DNA of 64,000 nucleotides from Ignavibacteriales bacterium (GCA_021740915.1 JAIOYW010000015.1:57262-121261); one strand, 5' to 3'. Positions 45,423 through 55,792 are shown, numbered from the stretch's first letter. Translations and numbers: made by a program. The notes: generated by a model from the sequence alone, not told the origin.

Positions 45423-47123
45423 TCAGGCTTTCATTCGCTCGCCGCGCTCTTCCTTAATGAAAATCCAGCTAACTACTTTTCCAATATCAATTTTCTTGAA
45501 ATTATTCCAATATTTCTTTGTCCTAACGTGCATAGAGCTGGTGTCATCCGGAGAGATGTTCTCTGTGTCCTTAATGATCTGAGATATTCTCGCCTGCCAG
45601 GCAGCCATATTTTTCACCCGCAGATCGATCCATCCATCGTGAGTCCAGACATTAATATTTGCAGGCGTCACAGGCAATTCATCATCACCACGGTATGGAG
45701 GAATTTTCATCTCATTCCCACGTAAAAATTTCTTCGCATCAGCCAGAAGTATAGGAATTCCAATTGAGAGTATCTGTGTCCTAAGCTGCTGATTGCTAAG
45801 AATAAATTCCTCAGTGCTTTTACTTAATTCTTCAGGACTTTTTTCGAGAATTGCAGGCATCGTACCAAAAAGACTTTTAAGTATGTGAATTTCAAATAAA
45901 AGTTTTGAGAGTCTTGGCGGTCCTAACAATTCAAAAGCAACGCTGTCTATTCCATGGATCTCCTCGAGTTCCTCAAGTTTATCAACCGCGCCATGCTGCA
46001 TATAACCTGCCCTGTAGGTTGGTTCGAATGTTGCATTATCCAGTGCATTAATGATATCATGACCGGTATTACCACCTTTTATCTCATAGATCGCATCAAC
46101 TGCAATTTCTTCAGGAGTAACGTATTCCATCTGTCCTTGTGCTGTGATCGCCTCAAATTCTCCGCGTGAGAATGTGCCGTTTTCACCAGTATCTATATAG
46201 ACAGATTTTAAAGTTTCCCCAGTCAAAGGAAATTGTTTTTCAAGTTTGAATTTCAAAACATCATCTAAATCTATGGCATCATCTCCTGAAACATCAACCA
46301 GGTTTATTGGTTTACCCTTTTTCTTTATTTCACCAAAGGTTATCTTTTTCCAGGCAATAGCCGCAGTAGGTTTTATCTCTTTTGTGATTGCACCTTCAGG
46401 GGTTCTTCCCATAAGAAAGAGCAGTAAAGTGTGAGCGCCGGCAACTGCTGATTTCGAAAGAAGAACACGGGATGGTTTTTCCTCGCTGTGCGTGTATGGG
46501 ATATTTAGTCCCATTCCTCCGGTTCCGCTTGTGCCAATCTTAACATAAATTTTTGTATTAGCATGATTCATAGAAGCATAAAGTATCTGAATATGCCTGA
46601 TCAACTGGGGAATATAAAGAGTACAGAGTAATTTCTCGGTTTCAGCAATCATATCTTCGGCTGAAGGTTTGTTGCTTATAAATTTCATAATATTCCTGTA
46701 AGTGGAATATACGTCCTGATATGCAATTGCAGTCGCAGAGTTAATACAATCGATAATAACATCAGGGCGATGCTTATCAAGAAGCATAAATATCGATGAA
46801 CTGTGAAGGACTTCTTCATTCAGTTCATCAAGCACATCACCAAGCATTATTTTTCTTTTTGCCGGATCCGAAAGTATCGCAAACCGGTCTTCATCTTTAA
46901 GTGAATTACGAACAAAAATATTTCCCCACCAAGGGATAAAGTATTTTTCAGGCAGCCACGAAAACTCTTCTTGTAATCTTTTACACTCTTCAACTGCTTC
47001 ATGTTCGAATAGTGATGTAACAATAATTTTTTTAGGTTTCTCAGGTACTAACTTTCTAATAACTGCATTCCCCACTAAACCCCAACCGCCGAGAACGAGC
47101 ACAGTTTTGTTGATAATATCCAT
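45423..47123 (-). CDS. Large Rossmann-fold (SDR-like) protein of unknown function
   Basis: The longest frame starts at 47186, but ATG 47123 is chosen: it has GGAG six bases upstream and the product then opens with KTVLVLGGWGLVGNAVIRKL, a classic NAD(P)-binding Rossmann loop. The 566-residue protein is longer than usual SDRs (250-350). The N-terminal half has SDR-like features (DVIIDCINSATAIAYQDVY), and KIGTSGTGGMGLNIPYTHSE near residue 205. The C-terminal half (about 330-566) is not recognised. I assume an oxidoreductase or epimerase-like enzyme, but cannot name a substrate. It is monocistronic with a strong terminator. Confidence 0.7.
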   Translation of the reverse strand: MDIINKTVLVLGGWGLVGNAVIRKLVPEKPKKIIVTSLFEHEAVEECKRLQEEFSWLPEKYFIPWWGNIFVRNSLKDEDRFAILSDPAKRKIMLGDVLDELNEEVLHSSSIFMLLDKHRPDVIIDCINSATAIAYQDVYSTYRNIMKFISNKPSAEDMIAETEKLLCTLYIPQLIRHIQILYASMNHANTKIYVKIGTSGTGGMGLNIPYTHSEEKPSRVLLSKSAVAGAHTLLLFLMGRTPEGAITKEIKPTAAIAWKKITFGEIKKKGKPINLVDVSGDDAIDLDDVLKFKLEKQFPLTGETLKSVYIDTGENGTFSRGEFEAITAQGQMEYVTPEEIAVDAIYEIKGGNTGHDIINALDNATFEPTYRAGYMQHGAVDKLEELEEIHGIDSVAFELLGPPRLSKLLFEIHILKSLFGTMPAILEKSPEELSKSTEEFILSNQQLRTQILSIGIPILLADAKKFLRGNEMKIPPYRGDDELPVTPANINVWTHDGWIDLRVKNMAAWQARISQIIKDTENISPDDTSSMHVRTKKYWNNFKKIDIGKVVSWIFIKEERGERMKA

Positions 47124-47337
47124 TTTATCTCCGTAAAATATTAATCGGTATATCTTAAAAATAAGGACATAAAAAAAATTAAACAAGATTTTTATAACCT
47201 TTTTAATAAGCCCTTATTTTCAGGCTGTTTGCCCATTATTTTTGTCATTGTCAAAATATGGTCGATCTCTTTTAATTGTTTAATTTAGTGGTCTTTGTTA
47301 AATTGCTCTTGTAGAAAATACCCAATTAATAAAGCCG

Positions 47338-47814
47338 ATGAAAATTTCTGATATCTTATCCCCGGTTTCTATCATTACCCATTTTACCGGAACTGAAAAA
47401 TACGAGATCATTAATGAGTTGATTGATTCTCTGGAATCTAATCCGGAGGTCAACGATCTTGAAATGGTCAGGAAAGCTGTTATAGACAGAGAAAAAATCT
47501 TATCGACAGGCGTCGGTAAAGGTTTTGCGATACCCCATGGAAAAACTTTCGGCGTCAATAATATGATCGCAGCTTTCGGAAAAACGGCCGCACCTATCGA
47601 TTTTGAAGCCCTCGATGCCCAGCCGGTAAATATGCTGTTTCTGCTTGTAGGAAGAGAAAATGCTGTGGGGATGCATCTTAAACTCCTGAGCAGAATAGCC
47701 AGGCTCCTGAATAATGAAGATTTCCGGCAAAAATTATTGAATGCAAATTCGCCAGAAGAAATTCATCAAATATTTTTAACTGAAGAAAGTCAGTACTTCG
47801 ACATAAACGATTAA
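47338..47814 (+). CDS. PTS IIA (fructose/nitrogen-type) domain protein
   Basis: A stand-alone 158-residue PTS EIIA-2 domain. The phosphorylated His is H67 in GFAIPHGKTFGVNN, and flanking residues (NELIDSLE, DREKILSTGVGKG, LLSRIARLLNNEDFRQKLL) match PtsN/FruA IIA domains. No EIIB or EIIC is nearby, so it is likelier a regulator (PtsN-like) than a sugar importer part. It starts 9 nt upstream of hisS, so both may be one unit with the following genes. Confidence 0.85.
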   Translation: MKISDILSPVSIITHFTGTEKYEIINELIDSLESNPEVNDLEMVRKAVIDREKILSTGVGKGFAIPHGKTFGVNNMIAAFGKTAAPIDFEALDAQPVNMLFLLVGRENAVGMHLKLLSRIARLLNNEDFRQKLLNANSPEEIHQIFLTEESQYFDIND

Positions 47815-47822
47815 CCTCTGTT

Positions 47823-49085
47823 ATGATAAAAGCAATTTACGGTACAAGGGATATTCTGCCAACGAATATTCATCAGTGGCTGAACCTTGAAAGCATCATC
47901 CGAAAAACGATGAAGGCTTATAATTACTCGGAGATAAGAACTCCTGTTTTTGAAGAAACAGCCCTTTTCTCAAGGAGTATCGGTGAAAATACAGATATCG
48001 TCAGCAAGGAGATGTACACATTCACCGACCGCGGTGAAACGAGTATCACTCTCAGACCTGAACTCACAGCATCTGTTGTCAGAGCATTTATTGAACATTC
48101 ATTCGATAAAATTTATAATCTCTCCAAACTTTATTATATAGGTCCGGCTTTCCGACAGGAAAGACCTCAGGCTGGAAGGTTGCGCCAATTTCATCAGTTT
48201 GGCGCTGAAGCTATCGGGTGTGAGGATCCGTCACTCGATGCCGAAATGATCATTATGGCTTTCAGGATAATTTCCGCATTAGGATTGAAAAGTCTAACTG
48301 TAAAAATAAACAGCCTTGGACTACCTGCAGAAAGAGATTATTACCGGGAAAAACTCAGAGAGTATCTGAAACCATTTCTTGAGAAGCTCTCAGCGGAAAG
48401 TATTAAAAGATTTGATTCCAATGTCCTGAGAATATTTGACAGCAAGGATGAACGCGATATTAAGATAATGAGCTCTGCCCCGCAGCTTATTGATTTTTTG
48501 AGTGAGAGCAGTCTGCAGCACTTCGAAACTGTTAAAAATGCTTTAATTGCTGCCGAAATTCCTTATGAAATTGATCCTGCATTGGTTAGAGGTCTGGATT
48601 ATTACACCCATACAACTTTCGAAATTGTAAGTAACAGTGTTGGTTCGCAAAGTGCTTTATGCGGAGGCGGCAGGTATAACGGACTCGTTGCCGAATTGGG
48701 CGGGACAGATGCACCAGGTGTTGGTTTTGCTGCAGGGATGGAAAGAATATTACTTGCCTGTGAAAATGAGAATGTATTTTCAGTATCGCCGGATGCTCTG
48801 GACGTATATGTGTGCCGAATAAATAATGATTTTAAAAATGATGCTTTCCAGATTTGTCTCAAACTCAGAGATGCCGGCTTTGCAGCAGAGATTGATTATC
48901 TCCAGAGAAGCGTAAAAGCACAGATGCGGGAAGCTAACCGATTGAATTCACGTTTTGTGGCTTTCATTGGCGGAACTGAATTTTTGGAAGGCAAAATCCG
49001 GATCAAGGATATGCCATCCGGTACCGAAGTTGAGGTAAAGAGTTCTGATATGGAATCTCTGATCAGAATTATAAGGAAGGACTAA
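47823..49085 (+). CDS. hisS: Histidyl-tRNA synthetase
   Basis: The 420-residue class II synthetase has motif 2 FRQERPQAGRLRQFHQFGAE, the histidine-A loop LVRGLDYYTHTTFEI, motif 3 GVGFAAGMERIL and a C-terminal anticodon-binding domain (about 325-420: ALDVYVCRINNDF to QMREANRLNSRFVAFIGG). It charges tRNA-His. Length is normal. The hypothetical gene starts directly after the stop, with no gap, then rlmB overlaps, so these form one transcript with the IIA gene upstream. Confidence 0.96.
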   Translation: MIKAIYGTRDILPTNIHQWLNLESIIRKTMKAYNYSEIRTPVFEETALFSRSIGENTDIVSKEMYTFTDRGETSITLRPELTASVVRAFIEHSFDKIYNLSKLYYIGPAFRQERPQAGRLRQFHQFGAEAIGCEDPSLDAEMIIMAFRIISALGLKSLTVKINSLGLPAERDYYREKLREYLKPFLEKLSAESIKRFDSNVLRIFDSKDERDIKIMSSAPQLIDFLSESSLQHFETVKNALIAAEIPYEIDPALVRGLDYYTHTTFEIVSNSVGSQSALCGGGRYNGLVAELGGTDAPGVGFAAGMERILLACENENVFSVSPDALDVYVCRINNDFKNDAFQICLKLRDAGFAAEIDYLQRSVKAQMREANRLNSRFVAFIGGTEFLEGKIRIKDMPSGTEVEVKSSDMESLIRIIRKD

Positions 49086-49604
49086 ATGCCGCTAAAAAAA
49101 CCAACAGATATTCCCAAAATTCCCAAAACCAGAAAGAAGAAGGCTGAATCTGCCCTGACAGCAATACCCGAAAAAAAGCCGGATAAGATTGAGTATTATT
49201 GTCTTTCCTATTTCAAATACGATAGGGAAAGCAGAAAACAATTACATGCACTCACAATTCAGACAGTAGCCGAATTTACAAGTTTTTCTTATAAACTTAA
49301 TGTGGAAGTAATAAAAGAAAAAAATGTTATTAATCTGGTGATCATGGGAATAACCCCTGAGATAAATGTTGCTCCCGAAATTAAACCTGCAGAATGCGAG
49401 CTACTTTTTGAAAATCTGACAGGAAATTTTATTGTTAATGTTGTTAAGCAGGATGGCTGCATTAATTCGGCGGAAATAAGTTTTAATATCTACAATAAAG
49501 AGATAAATATTTTAAATGAATTCGTCCCTCAAAAAACCAATAACAGACTATTCTGCAAATTTAAGGTGAGCCCCGGACGGAACAGTTTTCCAGCCTCAAA
49601 ATGA
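49086..49604 (+). CDS. Conserved hypothetical protein between hisS and rlmB
   Basis: The 172-residue product has a basic, proline-rich N-terminus (about 1-40) and a beta-rich remainder (VEVIKEKNVINLVIMGITPE, FENLTGNFIVNVVKQDG, EISFNIYNKEINIL). I do not recognise a family. It starts at the base after the hisS stop and its TGA overlaps the rlmB ATG (ATGA), so it is translationally coupled to both. Position suggests a link to translation, nothing more. Confidence 0.75.
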   Translation: MPLKKPTDIPKIPKTRKKKAESALTAIPEKKPDKIEYYCLSYFKYDRESRKQLHALTIQTVAEFTSFSYKLNVEVIKEKNVINLVIMGITPEINVAPEIKPAECELLFENLTGNFIVNVVKQDGCINSAEISFNIYNKEINILNEFVPQKTNNRLFCKFKVSPGRNSFPASK

Positions 49605-50332
49605 AATATATATACGGAAGAAAACCGGTTTTTGAAGCCCTGAAATCAGGTGCAGGACTCGAACAGGTATATTTGCTTAAGGGTACCCGCGGAGAGCTTA
49701 TTCAGGAGATCGAAAAATACTGCAAGCAGAATAAAGTGAAGTTATCGCAATTGCCGCCACAAAAATTCGAGTCGATCATAAAAGGAGTAAATACACAGGG
49801 AGTTATAGCGTTTTCTCCTGAAATAAAAATGCTCAGCCTCAATGAGCTTCTCGAGTCTGTTACTTCGATTCAAAATCCTAAACTGCTGATACTTGAGGAA
49901 ATTCAGGATCCTCATAATTTGGGAGCCTTGCTGCGAACAGCCGAATGCTCCGGTATTGACGGAGTGATAATTTCTTATCATAACTCAGCGCCAATAAGCC
50001 CGACTGCTGTTAAAACATCCGCCGGCGCGGTATCTTATCTTAATATCTGCAGGGTTAATAACATTAATCAAACTATTGATATTCTGAAGCAGGAAGGATT
50101 CTGGATTTACGGAACCGATCTTAATGCCTCCAAATACTATTCTGATTTGGATTTTGACGGGGCAGCAGCAGTAATATTCGGGAACGAAGAAAAAGGAATG
50201 TCTCGTCTCGCGAGATCTAAATGCGATTTTCTTGTGAAAATTCCTATGGCTGGGAAAATAGATTCCCTGAATGTCTCTGTTTCAGCCGGAGTAATACTTT
50301 TTGATATATACAAAAAGCGGATTTCGCGTTAG
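49601..50332 (+). CDS. rlmB: 23S rRNA 2'-O-methyltransferase, RlmB type
   Basis: A 243-residue SpoU-family methyltransferase. An N-terminal L30e-like substrate domain (KYIYGRKPVFEALKSGAGLE to about residue 75) precedes the SPOUT trefoil-knot domain: EEIQDPHNLGALLRTAECSG, AVIFGNEEKGMSRLA and IPMAGKIDSLNVSVSAGVILF are the three SpoU motifs. It methylates a guanosine in 23S rRNA using AdoMet. TrmH-like alternatives are possible within the family. Overlaps the previous gene by 4 nt. Confidence 0.9.
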   Translation: MKYIYGRKPVFEALKSGAGLEQVYLLKGTRGELIQEIEKYCKQNKVKLSQLPPQKFESIIKGVNTQGVIAFSPEIKMLSLNELLESVTSIQNPKLLILEEIQDPHNLGALLRTAECSGIDGVIISYHNSAPISPTAVKTSAGAVSYLNICRVNNINQTIDILKQEGFWIYGTDLNASKYYSDLDFDGAAAVIFGNEEKGMSRLARSKCDFLVKIPMAGKIDSLNVSVSAGVILFDIYKKRISR

Positions 50333-50476
50333 ATAGTAATTTTTCACCTCGAATTTAATTACATTAACTCAGTATAACATTCTTCTATATCCAAACAGTA
50401 TTGGAATAGCGATAAACAATAATATTCGGCATTCCAGGAAACTTTACTGAACTTAGAATTGTTAGTAAATTGAATC

Positions 50477-50507
50477 TTGACTTTTTTTTCCAGATTACAT
50501 AGGTTTG
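50477..50507 (+). promoter_or_regulatory. Bacteroidetes-type promoter of the suf operon
   Basis: TTGAC at 50477-50481 and TAGGTTTG at 50500-50507 match the TTG / TAnnTTTG consensus, with a 20-nt gap between TTG and the -7 box. The sufB ATG at 50532 with its GGAG follows directly. Confidence 0.65.
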
Positions 50508-50531
50508 TATCAAAATTTTTCAGGAGTTTTA

Positions 50532-51977
50532 ATGAGTGAGGATATGAAGATTGTTGAGGATCTCACACAATCTGAGTATAAATGGGGTTTCGTCACCGAT
50601 ATTGAGATGGATAAAGCCCCTAATGGCTTGAATGAAGAAATTATAAGATTTATATCAGCGAAAAAGAATGAACCAGAATGGATGACCGAATGGAGACTAA
50701 AGGCATACAGAACGTGGTTGAAAATGGCAGAGCCGGACTGGGCAAAAATAAATTATCCCAAAATTGATTTTCAGGAGATAAGCTATTATGCAGCGCCGGT
50801 AAAAAAGCCGCAGTTGAATTCAATGGACGAGGTTGATCCCGCTCTGCTTGAAACTTTTGAAAAACTCGGCATTCCTCTTGCCGAACGCCAGAGGTTGGCC
50901 GGAGTTGCGGTTGATGCAGTTTTCGATTCTGTTTCGGTTGCGACAACTTTCAGAGAGACCCTTGCAAAAGAAGGTATTATTTTCTGCTCCATTTCGGAGG
51001 CTATCCGAAATCATCCCGATCTGATCAAAAAATATTTGGGCTCGGTTGTACCTGCTACCGATAATTATTTTGCAGCACTTAATTCGGCTGTTTTTACCGA
51101 TGGTTCGTTTGTTTTTATTCCCAAAGGCGTCAGATGTCCGATGGAACTCTCTACTTATTTCAGGATAAATGCTGAAAACACAGGACAGTTTGAAAGAACT
51201 CTTATTGTAGCAGAGGATGACAGTTATGTTTCTTATCTTGAAGGGTGTACAGCCCCTATGAGAGACAGCAATCAGCTTCATGCAGCAGTTGTGGAACTTG
51301 TTACTCTTGAGAATGCTGAAATAAAATATTCAACAGTCCAAAACTGGTACCCCGGTGATAAAGAAGGAAAAGGCGGTATTTATAATTTTGTTACCAAACG
51401 AGGTATGTGCAGAGGAAAAAATTCAAAAATTTCATGGACACAGGTAGAGACAGGATCAGCTATTACCTGGAAATATCCGAGTTGTGTGCTGGCGGGAGAG
51501 AATTCAATAGGTGAATTTTACTCGATTGCTGTCACCAATAATTTTCAGCAAGCCGATACAGGCACTAAGATGATACATATCGGGAAAAACACGAGAAGCA
51601 CTATTATTTCTAAGGGTATCTCCGCCGGAAAAAGCAACAATTCATACAGAGGTCTTGTCAAGATTGGGAAAAAAGCTGAGAATGCCCGGAATTTTTCGCA
51701 GTGCGATTCGATGCTGATGGGTGATAAATGCGGTGCGCATACATTTCCATATATAGAGGTTGAAAATCCCAGCGCTAAAGTGGAACATGAGGCCACAACT
51801 TCCAAGGTCGGAGAAGATCAGATTTTTTATCTGAATTCACGGGGAATTGATACTGAGGATGCAGTTAACATGATTGTCAATGGATTCTGTAAGGAAGTTT
51901 TTAATGTTCTGCCGATGGAATTTGCAGTTGAGGCACAAAAACTCCTCGCTGTCAGCCTTGAAGGCAGCGTCGGGTAA
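50532..51977 (+). CDS. sufB: Fe-S cluster assembly scaffold SufB
   Basis: The 481-residue SufB carries [18 protein letters not shown] and [18 protein letters not shown], then [17 protein letters not shown] and [20 protein letters not shown], all hallmarks of the SufBC2D scaffold where new clusters form. I start at ATG 50532, which follows a clear CAGGAG site, although the frame opens 27 nt earlier. It leads the operon behind a TAnnTTTG promoter. SufC follows after 30 nt. Confidence 0.95.
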   Translation: MSEDMKIVEDLTQSEYKWGFVTDIEMDKAPNGLNEEIIRFISAKKNEPEWMTEWRLKAYRTWLKMAEPDWAKINYPKIDFQEISYYAAPVKKPQLNSMDEVDPALLETFEKLGIPLAERQRLAGVAVDAVFDSVSVATTFRETLAKEGIIFCSISEAIRNHPDLIKKYLGSVVPATDNYFAALNSAVFTDGSFVFIPKGVRCPMELSTYFRINAENTGQFERTLIVAEDDSYVSYLEGCTAPMRDSNQLHAAVVELVTLENAEIKYSTVQNWYPGDKEGKGGIYNFVTKRGMCRGKNSKISWTQVETGSAITWKYPSCVLAGENSIGEFYSIAVTNNFQQADTGTKMIHIGKNTRSTIISKGISAGKSNNSYRGLVKIGKKAENARNFSQCDSMLMGDKCGAHTFPYIEVENPSAKVEHEATTSKVGEDQIFYLNSRGIDTEDAVNMIVNGFCKEVFNVLPMEFAVEAQKLLAVSLEGSVG

Positions 51978-52007
51978 TAAAAATTTGAAAATAATAAGAG
52001 GTAAATA

Positions 52008-52772
52008 ATGTTAAAGATAGTTAATCTTCATGCTGAAGTTGAAGGAAAGCCAATCCTCAAAGGAATCAATCTTGAAATTAATAAAGGCGAGGTTCACGCC
52101 ATAATGGGTCCAAATGGCTCAGGAAAAAGTACATTGGCAAACGTTTTGTCCGGAAATGAGAATTATCAGGTAACCGAAGGGGAAATCTGGTATGAGGGAC
52201 ACAATATGCTTGATCTTTCACCGGAAGACCGGGCACGCGAAGGAGTATTTCTGGCTTTTCAGTATCCGGTTGAAATTCCGGGTATTTCTAATGCCACTTT
52301 GCTAAAAACAGCGATAAATGAGATTAGAAAACACAATGGAATGGATGATATATCACCCAAGGATTTTCTTGCGAAAATGCGCGAAAAAGGACAAATCCTT
52401 GGAATGAACGATTTGCTGATTAACCGTTCGGTCAACAGTGGATTTTCAGGTGGTGAGAAAAAACGCAACGAAATTCTACAGCTCCTGATGCTTGAGCCCA
52501 AACTTGCTCTGCTTGATGAAACAGATTCAGGATTGGATATCGATGCCCTCAAGATAGTCTCGACTGGTGTCAATTCTTTTCGTTCTTCTGAAAACGCCGT
52601 TTTGCTTGTAACCCATTATCAGCGGCTTCTAAATTACATAGTCCCGGATTTCGTGCATGTTCTTTCAAATGGGAAAATACTCAAATCCGGAGGGAAAGAA
52701 CTCGCATTAAAACTTGAAGATCAGGGTTACGATTGGATAAATAAAGCAGAATTAGAAACCGAATCGGTCTAA
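52008..52772 (+). CDS. sufC: Fe-S cluster assembly ATPase SufC
   Basis: A 254-residue ABC-type ATPase. Walker A GPNGSGKS, Q-loop FQYPVEIPGIS, signature SGGEKKRNEILQ, Walker B LALLDETDSGLDIDAL and the H-loop LLVTHYQRLL are present. DETDSGLD and the EKKR signature are specific for SufC. It energises the SufBCD scaffold. Start has AAGAGG upstream. SufD follows 16 nt on. Confidence 0.96.
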   Translation: MLKIVNLHAEVEGKPILKGINLEINKGEVHAIMGPNGSGKSTLANVLSGNENYQVTEGEIWYEGHNMLDLSPEDRAREGVFLAFQYPVEIPGISNATLLKTAINEIRKHNGMDDISPKDFLAKMREKGQILGMNDLLINRSVNSGFSGGEKKRNEILQLLMLEPKLALLDETDSGLDIDALKIVSTGVNSFRSSENAVLLVTHYQRLLNYIVPDFVHVLSNGKILKSGGKELALKLEDQGYDWINKAELETESV

Positions 52773-52788
52773 GGAGGAAACAGATTCA

Positions 52789-54135
52789 ATGAGCTCATTA
52801 ACAAAGCAACAGGAATCAAAAAAGTGGTACCTGAGTAAAATTGATCCTTTTCTGGAGCATTTGAACAGTGATAAAAATACCTGTGTCAAGGAATTCAGAG
52901 ATCTTGGATTAGAGAAAATGAATAAACTTGATTTTCCCACATTAAAAGATGAAGAATGGAAATACACGAACATTTCTCCAATCCTGCAGCATAATTTTGA
53001 ACCTGCACTGCTCACTGCTTTGCAGGAAACTGATGAGAAGGAAGTCGCGAAACATTTATTCAAAGACTTTGATTTTCACAAAATCGTTTTTGTGAATGGT
53101 GTGTTTAATAGTGATCTTTCTTCCCTTGGTGAATTGCCTTCAGGAGTCGCAGCAGGTAACCTCCGGAGCTTAATTCATTCACACCCCGAAATCGTTAAAG
53201 AATATTTGAATAAAAATTCAGATGATGACAACTTTTTTAACGCTATGAACAGTGCCTGCACCTATGATGGATTTGCACTTTATGTACCCGAAGGCAAGCA
53301 CGTGGAGAAGCCCTTTCAGCTTCTTTTCCTGAATGGAAATTCATCTGTAAAAGTGCTGTCTCAGCCAAGAAATCTTTTAGTTCTTGGTGGCAGATCTTCA
53401 GCCAAAGTAATCGCAAGTTATCAGGGTTTAGGTTCTAATGAATATCTATCCAATATTGTAACTGAAATTTATCTTGGTGAAGAAGCGGTTCTCGATTTTT
53501 ATAAAGTCCAAAATGAATCCGTCAATGCTTTTCATATAAATAAAACACAGGCTTTCCAGTCGCGAGGCAGTGTGTTTTCGCATTACAGCATCTCTTTCGG
53601 AAGCAAAATAGCCCGAAATGATATCAATTCGGTTCTCAAGGGGACTAATTGCGAATGTAATTTATATGGCATTTATCTCTCAAATGAACAACAGCATATA
53701 GATAACCATACATTTGTTGACCATGCCTCACCTAATTGCGTCAGCAATGAACTCTATAAAGGGATTCTTGATGATGAGTCCCGCGGAGTTTTTAACGGAA
53801 AGATTATGGTCAGGAAAGATGCCCAGAAAACGAACGCATATCAGTCGAATAAATCAGTATTGCTCTCTGGAACTGCCCGAATAGATACTAAACCACAGCT
53901 CGAAATTTACGCCGATGATGTAAGATGCACACACGGAGCAACAATAGGGCAGCTTGATGAAACATCGTTATTTTATCTGAGATCGAGAGGCATTTCTTCA
54001 GAGATTGCAAAATCGATGCTGATAAGGGCTTTTGCTTTCGATGTAATCGATTCAGTAAAAATTCCTGAAATTCGTGAACAGATTCACACTCTTATTTTTG
54101 AACATTTACACAGGGAAATAATAAAGAACGATTAA
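52789..54135 (+). CDS. sufD: Fe-S cluster assembly protein SufD
   Basis: The 448-residue product is the SufB paralogue SufD: LKDEEWKYTNISPIL near the N-terminus, YVPEGKHVEKPFQLLFLNGN, FVDHASPNCVSNELYKGILD, and the C-terminal CTHGATIGQLDETSLFYL followed by RSRG. It pairs with SufB in the SufBC2D scaffold. The ATG has a perfect AAGGAGG seven bases upstream, the best ribosome site in the operon. SufS follows after 51 nt. Confidence 0.95.
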   Translation: MSSLTKQQESKKWYLSKIDPFLEHLNSDKNTCVKEFRDLGLEKMNKLDFPTLKDEEWKYTNISPILQHNFEPALLTALQETDEKEVAKHLFKDFDFHKIVFVNGVFNSDLSSLGELPSGVAAGNLRSLIHSHPEIVKEYLNKNSDDDNFFNAMNSACTYDGFALYVPEGKHVEKPFQLLFLNGNSSVKVLSQPRNLLVLGGRSSAKVIASYQGLGSNEYLSNIVTEIYLGEEAVLDFYKVQNESVNAFHINKTQAFQSRGSVFSHYSISFGSKIARNDINSVLKGTNCECNLYGIYLSNEQQHIDNHTFVDHASPNCVSNELYKGILDDESRGVFNGKIMVRKDAQKTNAYQSNKSVLLSGTARIDTKPQLEIYADDVRCTHGATIGQLDETSLFYLRSRGISSEIAKSMLIRAFAFDVIDSVKIPEIREQIHTLIFEHLHREIIKND

Positions 54136-54186
54136 TCAAATGTTCCATATTAAAAGTGATCTGTTAACTATAAGCGAAAAACTAAA

Positions 54187-55461
54187 ATGAAAAACACTGC
54201 GGACTCTGCCATAATACTGAATGATTCAACCGCTAAAAAGAAATTTGATGTATATCGCGTGAGGGAGGATTTCCCAATACTCTCCCGGCTCGTTAATGGT
54301 AAACCTTTGATCTATCTTGATAATGCTGCGACTACTCAAAAACCTTCTCAGGTAATTGAAAGTCTGCATCAGTATTATTCTTATGAGAATGCGAATATTC
54401 ACAGAGGTTTATATTTCCTGAGCGAGCTCGCAACCGAATCATACGAAAGTGCAAGACTGAAAGTAAAGGAATTTATTAATGCAATGAGCGCCTCCGAGAT
54501 AATTTTCGTCAGGGGAGCGACTGAAGCAATAAATCTTCTTGCGACCTCCTTTGCCAGAAGCGGATTTTTCACTCAAGGTTCCGAGATCATCGTTTCTGAA
54601 ATGGAACATCATGCCAATATTGTACCCTGGCAGATTGCCGCAGAGAGTTTAGGAATTAAATTGCGGGTAATCCCTTTCAATGAGAATGGTGAACTTATGA
54701 TTGAAAAATTGCCTGAGCTTATCAATAAAAACACAAAACTTGTTTCAGTGGTGCACATTTCAAATGCGCTCGGCACGATTAACCCGGTTCGGGAAATAAT
54801 CAGGATCGCTCATGAAAATGCAATACCGGTGCTCGTTGATGGTTCACAATCTGTTCCTCATATGCCGGTTGATGTCCAGGACCTTGACTGTGATTTTTTT
54901 GTTTTTTCAGGACATAAAATGTTCGCCCCTACTGGTATCGGTATTCTCTATGGAAAAACTCTGTATCTTGATAAACTCCCGCCTTATCAGGGTGGCGGTG
55001 ATATGATCCGTACTGTATCTTTTGAAAAATCAACTTTTGAAGATCTTCCACATAAATTTGAGGCGGGAACACCAAATATCGCCGGAGGTATTGCCCTCGG
55101 CTCGGCTATTGATTATCTGAACTCTTTCGACAGAATGGAATTGCTGCAACATGAAGATGCCCTGCTTAACTATGCGACTGAAAAACTTCTTTCCGTTCGC
55201 GGGCTAAGAATTATCGGGACCGCGAAGACAAAGGCTTCTGTTATTTCATTCATTATTGAGGGAATACATCCTTACGATATCGGTACAATAATAGATACTG
55301 ACGGAATCGCCCTCCGTACCGGACACCATTGCACTCAGCCGGTTATGAAACATTTCGGTCTTCCTGCAACTGCCCGTGCATCTTTTGCCTTCTATAATAC
55401 AATCGAAGAAGTTGATTCATTAATCAAAGGAATTCATAAAGTAATAAAAATGTTCAATTAA
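54187..55461 (+). CDS. sufS: Cysteine desulfurase, SufS type
   Basis: A 424-residue PLP enzyme that supplies persulfide sulfur to the SufBCD scaffold. YLDNAATTQKPSQVIE lies near the start; VDGSQSVPHMPVDVQDLDCD carries the cofactor Asp; the Schiff-base lysine is K244 in FSGHKMFAPTGIG; the catalytic Cys is C382 in RTGHHCTQPVMKHFG. RTGHHCxQP is characteristic of group II (SufS) desulfurases, which normally need SufE or SufU; neither is in the window. The DUF59 gene starts directly after its stop codon. Confidence 0.95.
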   Translation: MKNTADSAIILNDSTAKKKFDVYRVREDFPILSRLVNGKPLIYLDNAATTQKPSQVIESLHQYYSYENANIHRGLYFLSELATESYESARLKVKEFINAMSASEIIFVRGATEAINLLATSFARSGFFTQGSEIIVSEMEHHANIVPWQIAAESLGIKLRVIPFNENGELMIEKLPELINKNTKLVSVVHISNALGTINPVREIIRIAHENAIPVLVDGSQSVPHMPVDVQDLDCDFFVFSGHKMFAPTGIGILYGKTLYLDKLPPYQGGGDMIRTVSFEKSTFEDLPHKFEAGTPNIAGGIALGSAIDYLNSFDRMELLQHEDALLNYATEKLLSVRGLRIIGTAKTKASVISFIIEGIHPYDIGTIIDTDGIALRTGHHCTQPVMKHFGLPATARASFAFYNTIEEVDSLIKGIHKVIKMFN

Positions 55462-55776
55462 ATGTTCGACAAAGAAAAATTAGAATCTGATATTATATCA
55501 GCTCTTAAAACATGTTATGATCCGGAAATTCCGGTTGATATTTACGAACTCGGGCTTGTATATGAGATTCAGCTCGATGCAGAAGGAAGGGTTTATATAA
55601 AAATGACTCTTACTTCACCGGCATGTCCTGTGGCTGGTTCGCTTCCAGGCGAAGTGAAAAAGAAAGTTGAAAAAGTTAAGGGTGTTAAAGATGTTTATCT
55701 CGATCTTGTCTGGAATCCGCCATGGGATAAAGACAGGATGTCAGAAGAAGCAAAATTATTATTAGGATTCTTATAA
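55462..55776 (+). CDS. DUF59/MIP18 family Fe-S assembly factor (SufT-like)
   Basis: The 104-residue product is a MIP18/DUF59 protein: CYDPEIPVDIYELGLVYEI, then MTLTSPACPVAGSLPGEV with the conserved Cys55, and VYLDLVWNPPWDKDRMSEEA. SufT and PaaD-type proteins in Suf operons help deliver clusters. It starts at the base after the sufS stop, so it is co-translated. The name SufT would be reasonable. Confidence 0.9.
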   Translation: MFDKEKLESDIISALKTCYDPEIPVDIYELGLVYEIQLDAEGRVYIKMTLTSPACPVAGSLPGEVKKKVEKVKGVKDVYLDLVWNPPWDKDRMSEEAKLLLGFL

Positions 55777-55792
55777 CAAAAGGAAAAAAATC

